DNA from: Bisporella sp. PMI_857
Taxonomy: Eukaryota; Ascomycota; Leotiomycetes; Helotiales; Helotiaceae
Assembly (NCBI GenBank): GCA_021307315.1
Contig: JAJSPD010000114.1
Span: 1-64,000, forward strand
Direction of reading: 5' to 3'
Length of the DNA: 64,000 nt
The position numbers were made by a program, and so were the translations under genes. Under the pieces are notes generated by a model that was given only the letters and a program-made list of their open reading frames with translations, was not told the DNA's origin and made no database searches. Of this stretch, positions 1 to 13,374 are shown in pieces; position 1 is the first letter of the stretch; every line of letters begins with the position of its first letter.

Positions 1-300
1 AGCTTCTATAGATGCTAAAATTGCTGCCTTAATGTGAGTCCCGTCAAAGCCCTACTACCACTTGTCCGCCAGCCCCGAGTAACGTCCTTCGAGAAACGTC
101 TTCATTATAGGCAATAATTGAGCATGATACGTACAAAGTAATATGAGATGTTTTACATACGATTTTAGTTTTATAAGTAACTAGATATTTGATGTTCGTG
201 GAGTTTATGGCGGGATATAGTTGAAGCTGTCGTCATGTTGGGCTGCGAAATCAGTCCTTCCGTGTGGGCAAAAATTCCATCGTTGGCCAGCCTTGTGCAT
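1..300. other. No gene seen at the left edge
   Basis: No open frame with coding character and no recognisable RNA gene is visible. The stretch is AT-rich and leads into the dispersed repeat that begins at 301. Confidence 0.4.
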
Positions 301-1164
301 GCACTGCAATTTTAGCGTGGACGAGGGAACCGATTTCTGACCAACTTGCAGTAGTGTCTAATCTCATCAGCCCGCTAGCAGGTTTTATGAGGCTGAATAG
401 TCAGACTGCAAAAAGGTGGGGTAAAGGACTACAATTTTAGGGTCTATGAGGAACAAGTGTGCTAGTCCTGTGCTCTGTGGCTCCGTCGTTCGTCGTTGAG
501 CCCTAACTAGCCCTAACTAGCCCGATTGCACTGCAATTTTAGTGTCCATGAGGAGATTCACATTTTGAACCGGCGAGTGCGTCAATCCTGTGCCCCGCGC
601 ATGAGAATTAACTTCAACCTTGTCCTCATCCTGCACCGCCAGGGGGTCGCGTGAGGTTGAATCGTCAGGCAGAAAAACAACCGCAGAACTTGGACTGAAA
701 TGGAAGGACCACGAGAGGTGGTAAGCACTGCAATTGTAACGCACACCAGGCAAGCAACATCACTGCCTTAATACGATCTGGTTTGAATTCCGCACCAATT
801 TAGAACATAAAAGCTGGCTACCGTTTATTGTATAGGAAACGGTTTAAAGTTAAGAGTAAAGTGTATAAATTAAAAAGAATCACAAGTCAAGCGAGCAACC
901 GCCAGGCAGAGCAAGTCCCATCAATGAAAAATTATTTCCTGTTGACCAGCTATTCGGGGATGTATGCAGGCCAGCACTGCAATTTTGGCGTCGATAAGAA
1001 TAGATTTCCGTTCAGTTTATAAGTCAGTCAGCGTTGCACTGCAATTTTAGTGTAGAAAAAGGCCTTGATAAGAGCGATGCATGAATATTGGCTACCCGGC
1101 CCAAAAAATGCACAGTCAGCACTGCAATTTTAGCGTAGAAGGAAGCCTTGATAAGAGTGATGTA
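301..1164 (+). repeat. Dispersed short repeat with core GCACTGCAATTTTAG
   Basis: A 15-nt core, GCACTGCAATTTTAG, occurs in exact or near-exact form starting at 301, 528, 725, 974, 1036 and 1119, with a weaker copy around 427. All copies are in the same orientation at irregular spacing (about 60 to 250 nt). The copies at 1036 and 1119 extend to about 45 nt of shared sequence and differ mainly by transitions. The copies near 427 and 528 share diverged downstream sequence too. No coding sequence overlaps convincingly. It resembles a decayed tandem or satellite-like array, or repeated binding sites. A 10-nt motif is also directly repeated at 501-520. Confidence 0.6.
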
Positions 1165-1525
1165 TAAATGGGGCCAGTCAAACTGCGAGGGTGCTTTTAG
1201 CGACTCGTAGGGCTTTACGACCTTGCTGGGTGTATTTAGCGGATCTCGTGCAAGGGGCTAATTCTACACCCTTCACAGGGTTCTTGTCGTGCACACTGAG
1301 GCTCAGCCTTGTTTGTAGTCTCCATTACATGCCATCACAGACAGAAGCCTCTTTCGGCCTGAGCTGCGCCAACCGCCTTACATAACAATTTTCTTTTGTT
1401 TTAAGCTCCTGTGCATGTGTATTGTTTTTACATCAAGTTCGGAGATTTTCACATTTTGATGTCGCTATCACAGACTCACGCCTTTGTTTACCTCGCCAAG
1501 GACTCGAATTGACTTGAGGCAGAAA

Positions 1526-4500
1526 ATGAGTACCGCCAGAGGTTCTTTTGAGGTTATTCTTGCGGACTTTAAAAAAAGCCTCACACCGGAGGAAATACAG
1601 GATTTCCAGTTTGTAACGCTGAACGATGTCCGCGAATCCGCGCTTCGCATTCAGAAAGACCAGGAGAATCTAAAAAAGTTGATGAATATGGCTCGACTCG
1701 AATCATTTCTGGAAGCGATGAACCAGTTCGGGAAAGTGATCGAGGTGTTTGGGAACTCCAACATCTTCGTTGCTTTCGTGTGGGGCCCGTTGAAGTTCAT
1801 TCTGCAGGTAATTTTCTCTCTTCCTTTCTCTCTTCGTGTATTAACATACTAGTATTTCAAAACCGTTGCGAAGCATCATTGTTTCCCTTAAATTGCTCAC
1901 ATTCGGAGGCGTATACTGACAGACGATGCTGATTAGACTACAAGTACATGGACTGAAATTTTTGAGTCTATACTTGACGCTTACGAACAGATTGGGGAGC
2001 ACATGCCACTCCTGGAGCAGTATCAATCTCTGTTCGGTACCAAACCTCATATGAACCGTGTTCTTGCTCTTATATATACCGATATTCTCAAGTTTCACAA
2101 GAAAGCGGTACGCATGTTTAGGGGAAGAGGTAAGGATAAATTTTAGTAGTTTTGGAAAAATGCATCTGATGCCCTGTAGCTGAGGTCTGGCGACAATTAT
2201 TTCGTTCCATCTGGAAAAACTTCGAGACACGGTTCAAGGGACTACTCGAGGGCCTCAGGCTGCATAGACAGCTGATCGTTGAACAAGCAGAGCTTTTGCA
2301 TTTCGAAGAATCGCAGAGCAACAGTCAAGCAGTGCTTGCTCATATCAAGCGTAGGTGTTGGGGATACCTCTTTTCCTACTCTAGCAAGTCTCATGGCTTT
2401 TTCCCGAGACTACGCAAACTCCCGAAACAATCCTTATTACCCAATTACTGAGTCGCCCGCTACCCAGAATATGAGCAAGACAGATTGGAAAAGTGGGAGC
2501 AACTTAAAAAGCAAGAACAGAACGAAAAAGACCGGAAATATCTTGCAATCTTGGATTGGTTTTCAGCAGCACAGAGTACTACCGCAGACCATGAAACTTT
2601 TCGCGAGATACGGACTCCATATGCAGGAAGTGGAAGCTGGATATTGAAGCACGAAAAGATTCAGAATTGGAAAGAAATGGATACTCCAGTCTCGTCAATT
2701 ATGTGGATGAATGGAATTCCCGGAGCAGGTATGCTACTACTTTTCATATAGCTAAACTTAATGCCGAAGCACGCTTGCTAAATTCTAGCAAAGGAAAAAC
2801 GATCCTTGCTTCAGTTATTGTAGACAGTTGTTTGCAGGATACTTCATATACCACAGGATATTTCTATTGCCGAGAAGACGACCCAGAAAAGAATGACTGC
2901 ATCTCGATATACAGGAGTCTGCTGAGTCAACTTTTGAATCATTCTCGAGGGCTTATTCCGTACTGCTATGATAAGTACATGTCTAGTGGGGAGCTTAACT
3001 TAACTTCTACAGCTCTCGCCGAGCAGTTGTTAAAGCTCTGCTTTGAGAAGATTCCCAAACAATTCATCATTATCGACGGCTTGGACGAGTGCAGTCCAGC
3101 GCAGCGGAAGTTGGTCTTATCATTTTTCACATCTATGGTGGACAAGTGCGATGAACGAGAACCTGGGAAGCTGCGTATTCTTTTTGTCAGTCAAGATTTC
3201 CCTGACATCGAAAAGGCTCTTCAGGTAGCCGACGTCATGAAACTTGGTCCGGAGGATAATGAGAACGATATCAAGGCATATGTCTATGATTGGTCGAAGA
3301 AAATTAAGAAAAAGTATTATCTCAACGATATACAGCTTAAGTTCATTGAAGAGTCAACTTTGATTAGGTCGCAAGGTAGTGGTTATGTCGAACGAGGAAT
3401 TTGACCGCCACTGATGATTAATAGGGATGTTTCTCTTTGCAAAATTAGTAATGGAAAATCTACATGCACAAGAAACTCGGATAGATCTCTTAAGCGAAAT
3501 TAAGGAGTACAATTTTCCGAAAGGATTGGGAGAAGCGTAAGTTTGACTCGACTTCTTCCTCGCAAAGCCCGCTGTATGCCGAGCACCCGGATCTACTCTT
3601 GTGCCGTCTTGTCGACTATTTGGTGTCTTAATTATAACAGTCCGGCTAACGTCAGTCATAGTTACGAAAGAATACTCCGTCGTCTGGAGCGAAGTTTAGT
3701 GTCCAAACAATGGGACATTGTCCGTAAACTACTAGGCTGGATGGTTTGCGCCAAGCGGCCTCTCAGGTGGCGAGAAATACAAGCTGCAGTCTCTATAGAC
3801 CTAAATGAGCAGACAGTCGATTTTGACGGCAGGAGCTTGCGAAGCAGTGTTAAGGAGTATTGTGGCTCACTGATCCAGGTATTGTCCGGAGATCGCGTGG
3901 AACTTGTGCACGCTACTGCAAAGATGTAAACTTCCCCTCCTACTCGCTATTATCTCTGTGCTTACACCTTAACGGGTACATTACGGAAAGTAAACACATT
4001 CAACCTTCGGCGGTCGAATGCAACCTAGCAGCACTTTGTCTTAGGTACTTGACATTCGAGTGCTTTGACGATGAGATAGGCCCTGATAATTTGCGGATCT
4101 TCACCACAAACGGCTTTCTTTCCTTTCAAGACTATGCTGCCGCAAAATGGCTCCAACATATTCGTGCTATTATTAAGAGGTCAACGGTCCAGTTCTCTAT
4201 AGATGATGAGTCGCAAACCGCGCTAGAAGAGTTCGATCTAGGCTTAAAAGACTTTTCCGGTCGGTACGGGCAAGAAATCGCACAAGGCTTAATCCTAAAA
4301 GAAGTCGAAGAAGACTGCGAACCATTCAAAGCCTACTCATTCCACTCAAACTTAGTCTCCATCTGGAACCACATCTACCAACACGACATCAAAGGACCCG
4401 AATCCAGAAAGGAAATAAGCCTGCAGTCCCTCAGCAAATCCTTGCTCCGCAACCGCGCCGTTCTCGAATCCCTCCATTCCTCTACTCCCAGCGAAGCATT

Positions 4501-4933
4501 CGCCGTCTTCTACGGCGACAAACACTTCAAATGCCCACGCCCCACATGTTTCTACTTCCACGAAGGATTCAAAGACGCATGTTCGCGCGACCAGCACATC
4601 AATCGCCACGACCGACCTTTCAACTGTGCCTTCCCCGACTGCTCCATTGCTGAATTCGGCTTCTCGTCAAACAAGGACTTGGAAAAGCACAAGAAGCTTT
4701 TCCACCCGGAAACGGCGGATCAAGCGAATGCGTTTCAAGGAAAGGTGAAGCTGACGGCAGCGACACCGTGGGCGTGTGAGTTGTGTGGCAAGCGGTTTAC
4801 GAGGGGCTTTCATCAAAGGAATCATTTGAGGAGTCATGCTGGGGAGAGACCATTTAAATGTGGGGAGTGTGGGAAGGCGTTTACGAGGAATAATGATTGT
4901 AAGAGACATGAAAAACTTCACGATAGGCGATAA
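1526..4933 (+). CDS. STAND protein: DUF7708 - NACHT NTPase - C2H2 zinc fingers
   Basis: Spliced model: 1526-1807, 1937-2129, 2180-2350, 2453-2728, 2794-3375, 3425-3536, 3662-3925, 3991-4933 (940 aa, all phases consistent). The N-terminal ~210 residues look like the fungal DUF7708 domain. The NACHT P-loop GIPGAGKT (about residues 301-309) is rebuilt exactly across the intron at 2729-2793, and Walker B reads FIIIDGLDEC (about residue 397). The last ~135 residues hold about four C2H2 zinc fingers, the final two being textbook TFIIIA type. STAND proteins act as ligand-triggered switches in fungal self/non-self recognition and cell death; zinc fingers at the end take the place of the usual repeat sensor and suggest nucleic-acid or protein binding. 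The third intron could end at 2452 or 2467. The last intron (3926-3990) is the least certain. The start could also be the in-frame ATG at 1484. Confidence 0.85.
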
Positions 4934-7153
4934 ATAAAAATTTCTGGAAATAAATTGAAAAGAATAACCGAAGGCTTAAAATTTAAACAAAAACAAATAG
5001 AAGCTAATAATTGCTATAACGAGCGCGTAGGTGATTACCTGGGTAACACCATCCTATTTGTACTTCCCCCTGAGCAGTACACACTGTCCCTTAGTACTGG
5101 TTCTCATTTAGCACCAAAATGCCCCTGGCACTAGCCGTGGGCTGGTGCCATCAAGTTTCTGGTGCTAATATCAGTTCAGTACCGCGCATGTTCGTGACAC
5201 TGAGACCTTCATACTCATTTTACGCTACGGTCAGTATATCTTTTTAACTACACAATCAATCTTAATACTTTTAAATGTTATATAGACGCAAGAGATGGAG
5301 CATTAATTCTAGGCTGATTTCATTGTGCTAGCGTTGCTACTTATTCTATAATTTACCAGGTTATGGCTTTGGATAAGCTCAACAGTGGTGAATTTGTTAG
5401 CTAGGTGAGGATGAAGCTGCTTAAGAGCACATTCCTCACGAATCTATGTTTTCTCTTAAACTGTTAAATACTATCGTTTCCACGCAAAATTGACCGGAAG
5501 AATTTTCGAAAAATGAAAAATACACTGCTGAAGTAAGCTTATGAGTTTTGAAATTTGGGCTAATTAACAGAAATAATATTTATTTGCAAAGCTGCCCGGT
5601 ATTTAAGCATAGATCTATTGACTGACCATCATAGTGTTCCACATCAATAATCGGGTATTATATAAGTGGTTGTTGTATCTTTAGGACTTGAACTGGTCGG
5701 CAGTGCTGAATGAGTAATGGGAAGTCGAATGGTCACCGCGGTACCGAAGTACCACTTAGGATGCAACGCTCGCTTCACACTTCAGCTAGGTGTCACGTCT
5801 CGGATTTTTGCGTATATTGATATTGTGGGCCTTTTGCGATGCGGCTTTGGCCTGAGCTGAGCAGATTCCCAAGTGGCTAGATCCCCTCCCTTCTAGCACA
5901 GATCTCAGCTGATACAAGACAGCAAGATCATGCCATGTTTTACTAAACATTGATTAGGGTGACGCTAGCTATGTACTTAAATGGCAATATCCTAATAGCA
6001 TAGAACACTGAGAAACTAATGAGTTTACCTGAAATCTTTCCAAGGATGGATATAGCAATGTTCGCTGTGACATAACCTCGCTTTCCGCTAGATTGCTATT
6101 TCTTCCTCCCCAAGCTGTTCGCGGCTATGATGCCTACCGAGAAAAGATGCCTTGGTGAGCACACTTGTAAATTCGCTATGTCAGCACTTATTCCAAAGAC
6201 TTTTGTAACTCACAGCAATGCCGAAAGAGAGGGCATCAGATGACTTGTTGCCGCGGGCCTGGGCATGCGCTTCAGGGCTGCATCACATTAGCTTTCCAAT
6301 CTGTATGCCAACGTTGTCGCTGTTGAGGCTCACAGGCACAGCATCTTCGATATCAGCAAGCTTTAAAGTTAATGAAAATGCCTCAGGATGAACCTTTTTT
6401 GGAACCTAGATATTTATTACGATGAAAGACGAATTGCCCACGCTAGGGAAACGTAGGAAGGAAGGCCGGGGATGCGTCACATACAGATACTCTGATGTTG
6501 ATGATAAAAGTTACCAAGACATGTCACAACTGCGAGGTCTTCCAGCCGAATCCACCAGGGCTCTACGCAGTACTAGAAGCACTTTTGGCATTGGACTTTG
6601 TCTCCACAAGGGACCTTGAAAGGTCTCTCGAGGAGAGGTGTCATGTGAACCGCAGGTAAGGGCAGGGGCTCAAGGGCGGGGGTGTTGAGGAAGAAGAATT
6701 AAGGGATGTGCCTATGACACATCGAATGCAAGTCACCTTGATATTTCGAGGGAAGAAAACTTTTAAAAAAAAGATGGAAGAAGATAATAATGCAAAGCAG
6801 CTTGATGGCGATACGAATACCGAGGGAGAATAGTTTCGCCCAGAGAAACATATACTCAGCCATTGTTCTCATTCCTGGCTCAACAGAGGTATGCTGTTTC
6901 CCCCTTTATGTCACAGTCCTCTTGCCAGATACACCGCTTTTTAAACATATTCGCCAGTGGTAAGGAACCTTGTTAGAAAAGTCGATCCTTGCTACAAGTC
7001 AAACAGGAAACCATGAAGACCATGATGTCCTTCCTAAATCAGTCTATATTTTCAATCTAATGATAGCTAAAATATGTGGTTAGGTTTTTGCTGCCTGTGA
7101 TCGTTTTAGAAAAGGGAGAAACACCTACTCCAACGTTAACTCCCAGACTTTAA
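4934..7153. other. Gene-free stretch of 2.2 kb
   Basis: Only short scattered frames occur here. One of about 65 codons at 6422-6619 shows no family resemblance and no splice partners. I see no repeat units, RNA gene or transposon terminal structure. It could contain decayed sequence that is too old to recognise by eye. Confidence 0.4.
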
Positions 7154-10100
7154 CTACCCAAGTCTGTTCTTAAGAAGCGCGACTACCGCCTTTGCCTCCT
7201 CCTCATCTAACGCTACCTGGGTATTTGCATACGAACTCAAGGCTTTCCTCGCCTCCAAGACCCTCTTTTGTGCCGGTGAAAGTCCCGCTGTCCTTATACT
7301 CTGATAGATACCCATCGCCGGATACGCCATCAATCCAAACATCCCTGCCATAGATATTAGAATAAAATACATATCTCCTTATATAAGTATAGGAACACAC
7401 CTGCTGCGGGCTTAACCACCAATCCCAGGCTGCCCTTTGCGAACCCGATAGCAGACCTAGGCCACCATGCTTCTTATAACCCTTAATAGGCTCGTTCACA
7501 ACGCCGACAATCCCATCGTAGAAGCCCATCCCCAAACTCTAAGGTCAAATCAACAAGGTTACTTATAACACCGAAAAGAATGCTCATACCTTTCCAGCGA
7601 CCGTACTTCCGCTTTTCCAGTCCGTGACCCCACCATGATCGCGAGGCTTCTCACCATATAATGCGGGTGCTTGATGGAGGCCCTCCGTCAACGCCATCGG
7701 GATATCCACTAACGACGCCTTTGTCAGAGTCCCCGCCAACCCCACGAACCCCTTACCGACCGAAACACTCACCGCTCCAGCCGCGGTGTGCTTCTGCATA
7801 CTATCTTTCTTCGAGGCGCGGGCGATCTTGTACGGGTCTCCAAATGTATTCCACAGCCCGGTTGAGACGTCTACGATCGTGCCTAGAAGCGCAGACGATG
7901 TCGCGCTGAGTGGATCCCATCTTGGGTTCTCGATTGCTATCGGATGCGGCCGGAACCTAAATAGACGTCAAGGTTTGTAATTCAAGTCCAGCTCTCGGAC
8001 CAAACCGCAGTTGGAAGATACTCACAACTCGAGCTCTTTGCTCTCAATCTCTCTATGCTGTAATAAGATGTATGCCGCTCGATCGGACAATTTGAGCGTA
8101 CGGCCCCTCGATTTGCGCAACAGCCAAACCGCGTTTTGGCCGCCTAGTAAGTCGCAGCTCATGGCCTCAATTGGAAGGTTGCGATGGAATGAGCTCACAG
8201 CTTCTCCGACGCCACTTTCACGCTTCATCCTGGCTGCAATGTTGCCCGCTGCAGATGCAGTCTGGGGGAGAAGACACACGCGGATGACCTCGGATAGGTT
8301 GGTGCTATTCAGGGAGGCGTAGGGTATTGGGCGAGGACCTGCGCCAGCTGCCGCCACCATATTTGCCCAGAACGGTTGGCTGTGAAGTCAGTTTTTAATT
8401 CTTTTAAAGGCTAGATTGTCAATGAGGCTGGAAAACTCACTCTCCGAAGAAGGGTACAATACCCGTTGGGCGACCGTTGAGTAAGCCACAAGCCGTAGTT
8501 CCTGCTCCACCATGATGGATCACCGCCGAGACATGCTTAAAAAGCCATTCTGCATGAGAATTAGTCGAGGGGAAAGCTTGGGTGCGAAAGCGCTTACCAT
8601 GTGGACAATCCCCAAGAAACAGGACATTTGGGTCAGATCGGCCTGTTCCAAGCTTACTCCAGCCTCTAGATATAATCGCTCTCACGCCACAAGCCTGAAC
8701 GCTCTGTAGTATGATATCTGTCATTTTTGTAGGATCATCGAGGACTATGCTACCGAATCCGATGTAGATGGGAGTTGGCCCTGCATTTAAAAATGCGGCT
8801 AGCTCTGCATCAGGGCTGTACGAAGCCTCTTCGCGGAAAAAGAATCCGCACACATCTATGTATCACGTGAGCTGCGTTTATTCAAGTTTGCAGAAGGCAT
8901 ACCGATGTATGATGGCCAGTCTTGGGGCTTAGGTATGAGTGCCGGCGACCAGCAGTATGTAAATGGTACCTTCAATGCCTCTGCAAGCCCTGGGCCTGCC
9001 ATAGCTGGAACCGGTTCTAAACTCAGTGCTCTTTTTCTCCACAAGTTGATCACATCACCCAAGCTGTACCTGTTAGCTCGCAACCTTACGATCCTGCAAG
9101 AATACTTACCCTTGCCAAGTCATGGCATCTACTAAGCTATATGACAAGTAATTTGCGATCCATGGATCTGTGCTCTCATGCTTCAGATTGGCTAACGGGT
9201 GTGGAAATGCTCTTGTTGGGCTCCAAGGCATAGTAAACATGCTAAAGGTTCTCTGGTTAGCAATTGTTCGTTGTATTAAAAGAATTGAGACATTGAGGAT
9301 GCATCGGAAGAAAGGTAACTGCTGAGAGAGGCACCATACAGATGAAGTGGCACACTGAGTGCCTGAGCACAATGAACATGTGCAAAGCTAGGCGGGTTTG
9401 CTATTATCGCATCAGCGACGAAAGGCACAGCCGTCGTCTCATCGGGCATTATGCACGATTCCCAACAACCGTTCAGCATTTCAAAAACCATTTTGCGCTT
9501 GCGTCCGATATCACCTGACGTCAGCGTGCCGAGTGTGGGAATGATACTTGGGTTTTTGACCATATACTAGTCACATTAGCTACGGCTCGTTGGAAGTAGG
9601 CGTTAGCTTACGGCCATGAGATCAGTGGGATCGCCGCCGATGGAGAAAAACTCTAGGCCGGAAGATTCGACGAATTCTTTGAAATTTGGATGAGTTGCTA
9701 TACGGATGCGGTGGCCAGAAGCCTGGAGGGCTTGCCCCAGAGCAACGAAAGGTTGCACGTCACCTACAACAAGTAAATGTACATCCAATTGAGTATTATT
9801 AGCTTAACTATCTTCCACACCCACCTCTACTGCCAACAATCTGGATAACTATATTTAGCTGGGGGTACGTTGAATAATGCGTGATGAGAGCCGCTTGGTG
9901 GCTAGGATCTTCGACTGGTAGTGGTGGAAGAATCTTGGTTGTCGCTGTCGTATTGATACTCATGTCAAGTCGTCCATCATCTGCAGTTGTAAAGCATCAG
10001 CAGTTAATGTCTTCCTGCCTTCATAAACTTCGCCGTAGCAACACACCTCTGGCTGCGACGGAGACCTCGCCACCATCGCCATTGAAGACAGCACTATATG

Positions 10101-10206
10101 GCGGGGGTTGCTCCCAGCTGATTTCGACATCGTCCCTTTCGCCGCTATTACTACTGTCTCGATCCTCCCCCACCTTGTCTCTTTTAGGCGTTTCTCTATC
10201 GTACAT
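7154..10206 (-). CDS. Sterol 3-beta-glucosyltransferase-like protein (GT family 28 fold)
   Basis: Twelve exons on the minus strand: 10206-10047, 9980-9825, 9763-9612, 9566-9340, 9241-9110, 9069-8903, 8855-8598, 8549-8441, 8379-8026, 7956-7590, 7538-7397, 7344-7154 (804 aa). The family would transfer glucose from UDP-glucose to a sterol. Seen directly: the N-terminal [13 protein letters not shown] loop split by the intron at 9764-9824, FTMPWSPT, and the C-terminal donor-sugar box HHGGAGTT followed by PFFGDQPFWA. The protein lacks the PH/GRAM domains of Atg26 and carries the long C-terminal extension of the short fungal forms. The last intron (7345-7396) needs a poor GTTCCT donor but restores a VWGMFG sequence; the intron at 9070-9109 is only 40 nt. 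The ATG at 10206 is the only good start. Membrane lipid modification is the expected role; the acceptor is inferred. Confidence 0.83.
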
Positions 10207-10828
10207 GGCGAATATAATGCGTCCCGCTAGTATTTCTTTAAGATGTCCGCTCTGATGATATTGGCACTGTTTAGTGAGTAGAATCAGATCCTGTCGCAAT
10301 GAATGTCTAACAATAAAAGAACAAGAACGAAAAGATAATCAAATGTCGAAATCAAAATAAAAAAGGGTTATCACAAACTTGCACTATACGTATCTGAGGC
10401 TTGTACCCTTGCGCGGCACTTGACTCGTAAGAAAATTTGCATACCAGAGCCGAAACGTCATGTTTCCTGAAGGCATTCCCAATTAGGACTAGGTTACGAA
10501 GTACGAGGAGGGTAGTTCGAAAGGCTGAATCCGCCACGCCAAATGCCAAGTCGGCAGGTTTTGTACAAGCGAGGGGTAGTGGTTATGCCATGAACGCATA
10601 TTATTCAAACGAACCGGAAAAGAACAAGATTTTTCTAGTTTTTCGATCTTTAGCATTAATGCCGAAGCATTGTTAGCTTTAACGGCAATTTCTATGCCAG
10701 GATCAACAAAATGAATATATATATATATAAGGGTCTTGAAAGCGACTCTAAAAAGCAAACGACTCATTAATTTATAACTTGACCTTATACCTTTTTGTCT
10801 TCATTGATATAAAGACACTCTCTGGACA
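10207..10828. promoter_or_regulatory. Divergent promoter region of glucosyltransferase and rhamnosidase genes
   Basis: This 620-bp gap separates two divergent starts (10206 minus, 10829 plus). It is AT-rich and contains an alternating AT run around 10714-10729 and a TATAAAG at 10809-10815. No coding frame of convincing quality is present; short frames across 10352-10767 have no family resemblance. Confidence 0.45.
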
Positions 10829-13374
10829 ATGAACTTACTCCACCATGGTGTAATATGCTTAATTGTCACTGGTTCTATACCAGGTGCCCTGGGCCGAGCA
10901 CTTATAACGTCATCTCAACATACAACAACGCCAAAGGCACAGGCAATATCTAATGATTCCAATTTCACCACCAGCACAAACGATGTAACCATACTATCTG
11001 GAATAAGCGGCACTCCTGGGATTGCGATCCTCGACTATGGCTACGTAGTTGAAGGTATTCCCGCTTTTGAGGTCTTGAGAATATGCGGTGACACTTCCGT
11101 CCTCGAGATCACTTACAGCGAGACCAGAGCAGCCTTGGACATATACATGGTACCTAGGACCTCCTAGAAGCAGTAACGTCCAGTCATTAACAGCTACAGG
11201 GTGATGGGCCGCTTCCGCTCGCAGCAGCAATGGACACGTACCGTGTAAACATATACAATGTCACAAGACTTGGGGCAGTGACAAATCGGCTCATTCAAGG
11301 GACATTCCGCTACCAAAAGCTCAACCTCTCTTCGGCAGGTGAGCTAACGCTACGGAACATTGGGGTGCGCCCCACGGTAAACACTACGCCAATTCCAGAC
11401 CTACCTGGGTCGTTCGAGACATCCAACGAGGACCTCAACAGGATCTGGGCTGTTGGCGCGCGAACGATTCAGTTAACCGAGATTCCCAAATACACCATTC
11501 CCGACTTCTGGGAAGTAACGCCAGAGGGCTCATTGGTTGATAGCTTGGCGCCTCAGGTGCTGGCAAGTGCGGCTGCTTCTCAACTGCTGATGTACGAGAT
11601 TGATTTCAGGGTACAGCCTGTCGTTGGGGGCTTTGGGTTTACGGTGCTGTCTGATACGCTCAACTCTGGGATATATTTCTCGTGCGATATTGTGAGCAGA
11701 AACGTAACTGCGTACGCTGGTTCAACGACCCAGAACCAGGTGCTTGAATCTCCCCAGCTACCACTTAACTTAACCTTTGCACCAGGGTCATGGCACTCCG
11801 TTCACGCCACAATTGCCATCACCGAGATCAGCGTCTCTATCGACGGACAGCCAGTACTCTCAATGTCACAGAGAGTCCGATTCTTTGGCTCCTTCGGTCT
11901 TGGGGCTTCCCTTGGCCACCGCGCACTGTTTCAGAACTTGACCGCAACAATTCCAACTGGAGAGGTCGTTTATTCCCATTCCTTGACTGAAAACAGCTTT
12001 CTCCCGGACTTCTTCATGGGGGCGAACCCCTCAGCCGCCGTTGTCGATGGCTCTAGACGCGACCGAATCGCATACGCTGGCGACCTTGACGTAGCAGGCG
12101 GCGCAGCTCTTCGAAGCACAAACGGATTAGAATTTATCATCGGGTCCCTCGACCTTCTCGGCTCCTACCAAACGACCCCTGGATTCTTCATCCCCACCGC
12201 AAAGATTCAGCAGGCACCGCTCTCCGCGCCACTGGCCGTCAACATAACCGGTTTAATCGGGTACTCCTTTAACTTCTTGACTGCTGTAGCTCAGACATAT
12301 CAGCACACGGGTGACACGACTTTTGCTGAGTTATGGGCGCCAAAGATCACCAAGATGCTTGACTGGGCGAATTCGCAGATACTAGAGAGCGGGTTGTTCA
12401 ATCTCTCCGATATCACCTTCGGTGGCGACTGGAATTATTACGATCCCCCACAAGCCGGCATCGTCACTAAATTCAATATGCTCTACGCCTACTCCCTACA
12501 AGAATGCATATCTCTCCTTGGTGGTGCCGGCGTCAATACCGCAATATACCAAGAGCGTCTCTCCAATCTCCGCATTGCGATAGACACCCAACTGTGGAGC
12601 GACGAGCTAGGCGCCTACTACTTCTCGGAAGCCATCCAAGACGGATTCGGGCAAGACTCCAACGCCCTCGCCATCTTAGCCGGGGTTAATCTCAATTTCT
12701 CCCATTCCAGCTCTTCCATCCTCTCTACCCTCTCCAACTTGCTCATGCAGCCCACCGGCCCGCTCGCCTTTTCAAGCAGGGTATTAGCCGCCGGTTTTCA
12801 GGCCTACATCAGTCCCTACGCATCATCCTACCATCTCCGTGCCGCCCTTACAGCATCTAACGACACTGCAGCGCTGGAGCTGCTGCATAACCTATGGGTG
12901 CCTATGGCTAATCCGTCTAATGAAAACTATACGGGGACCTTCTGGGAGACACTAGATGCGTCCGGCAGCCCGGGACTCGGGCTCGTGACGAGTCTATGCC
13001 ATGGATGGGCGGCGGGACCGACAGCCGAGCTTTCGAAATATGTGTTAGGGGCATTGCCCAGCGCGCCTGGGTGGAAGGAGTGGACGCTTGCACCGCGGAT
13101 CTTGGAGTTAATGTCTGCGAAGGGGAAGGTGCCTACGCCATCGGGGACTATTTTTGTAGATTGGGAATTTGATGCTGATGGGATGTGGGCTTTGCACATT
13201 GAATCACCGAAGGGATTGAAGGGGATTGTGTCTTTACCCAACACGCTGCGGACCCCGGTGGAGGAGTCGGTGTTCACGGTCAATGGTGAGGTTGTTGGTT
13301 CTACAACCTTTGAGGTGGTAGGTGGTTCAGCTTTTACATTGACGCAGGCACGGAAGACGTACCAGAATACCTAG
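10829..13374 (+). CDS. Secreted alpha-L-rhamnosidase, glycoside hydrolase family 78
   Basis: Two exons, 10829-11149 and 11200-13374, joined by a 50-nt intron (831 aa). Residues 1-22 look like a secretion signal. The (alpha/alpha)6 catalytic region is recognised by DGSRRDR followed by YAGDL, then GGDWNYYD, and by the C-terminal SLCHGWAAGPTAEL, all characteristic GH78 positions. An insertion of about 140 residues between the N-terminal beta domain and the catalytic part (near residues 230-365) reads like a lectin-like beta sandwich. Numerous N-x-S/T sequons fit a secreted glycoprotein. The enzyme would release terminal L-rhamnose from plant glycosides, flavonoids or pectin rhamnogalacturonan. 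It is intact and its nearest neighbour is the divergent glucosyltransferase gene. Confidence 0.85.

Noticed and set aside
3354..3700. Stop codons inside the STAND gene suggesting a pseudogene
   Set aside because: Introns at 3376-3424 and 3537-3661 with proper ends and phases restore a continuous NACHT protein.
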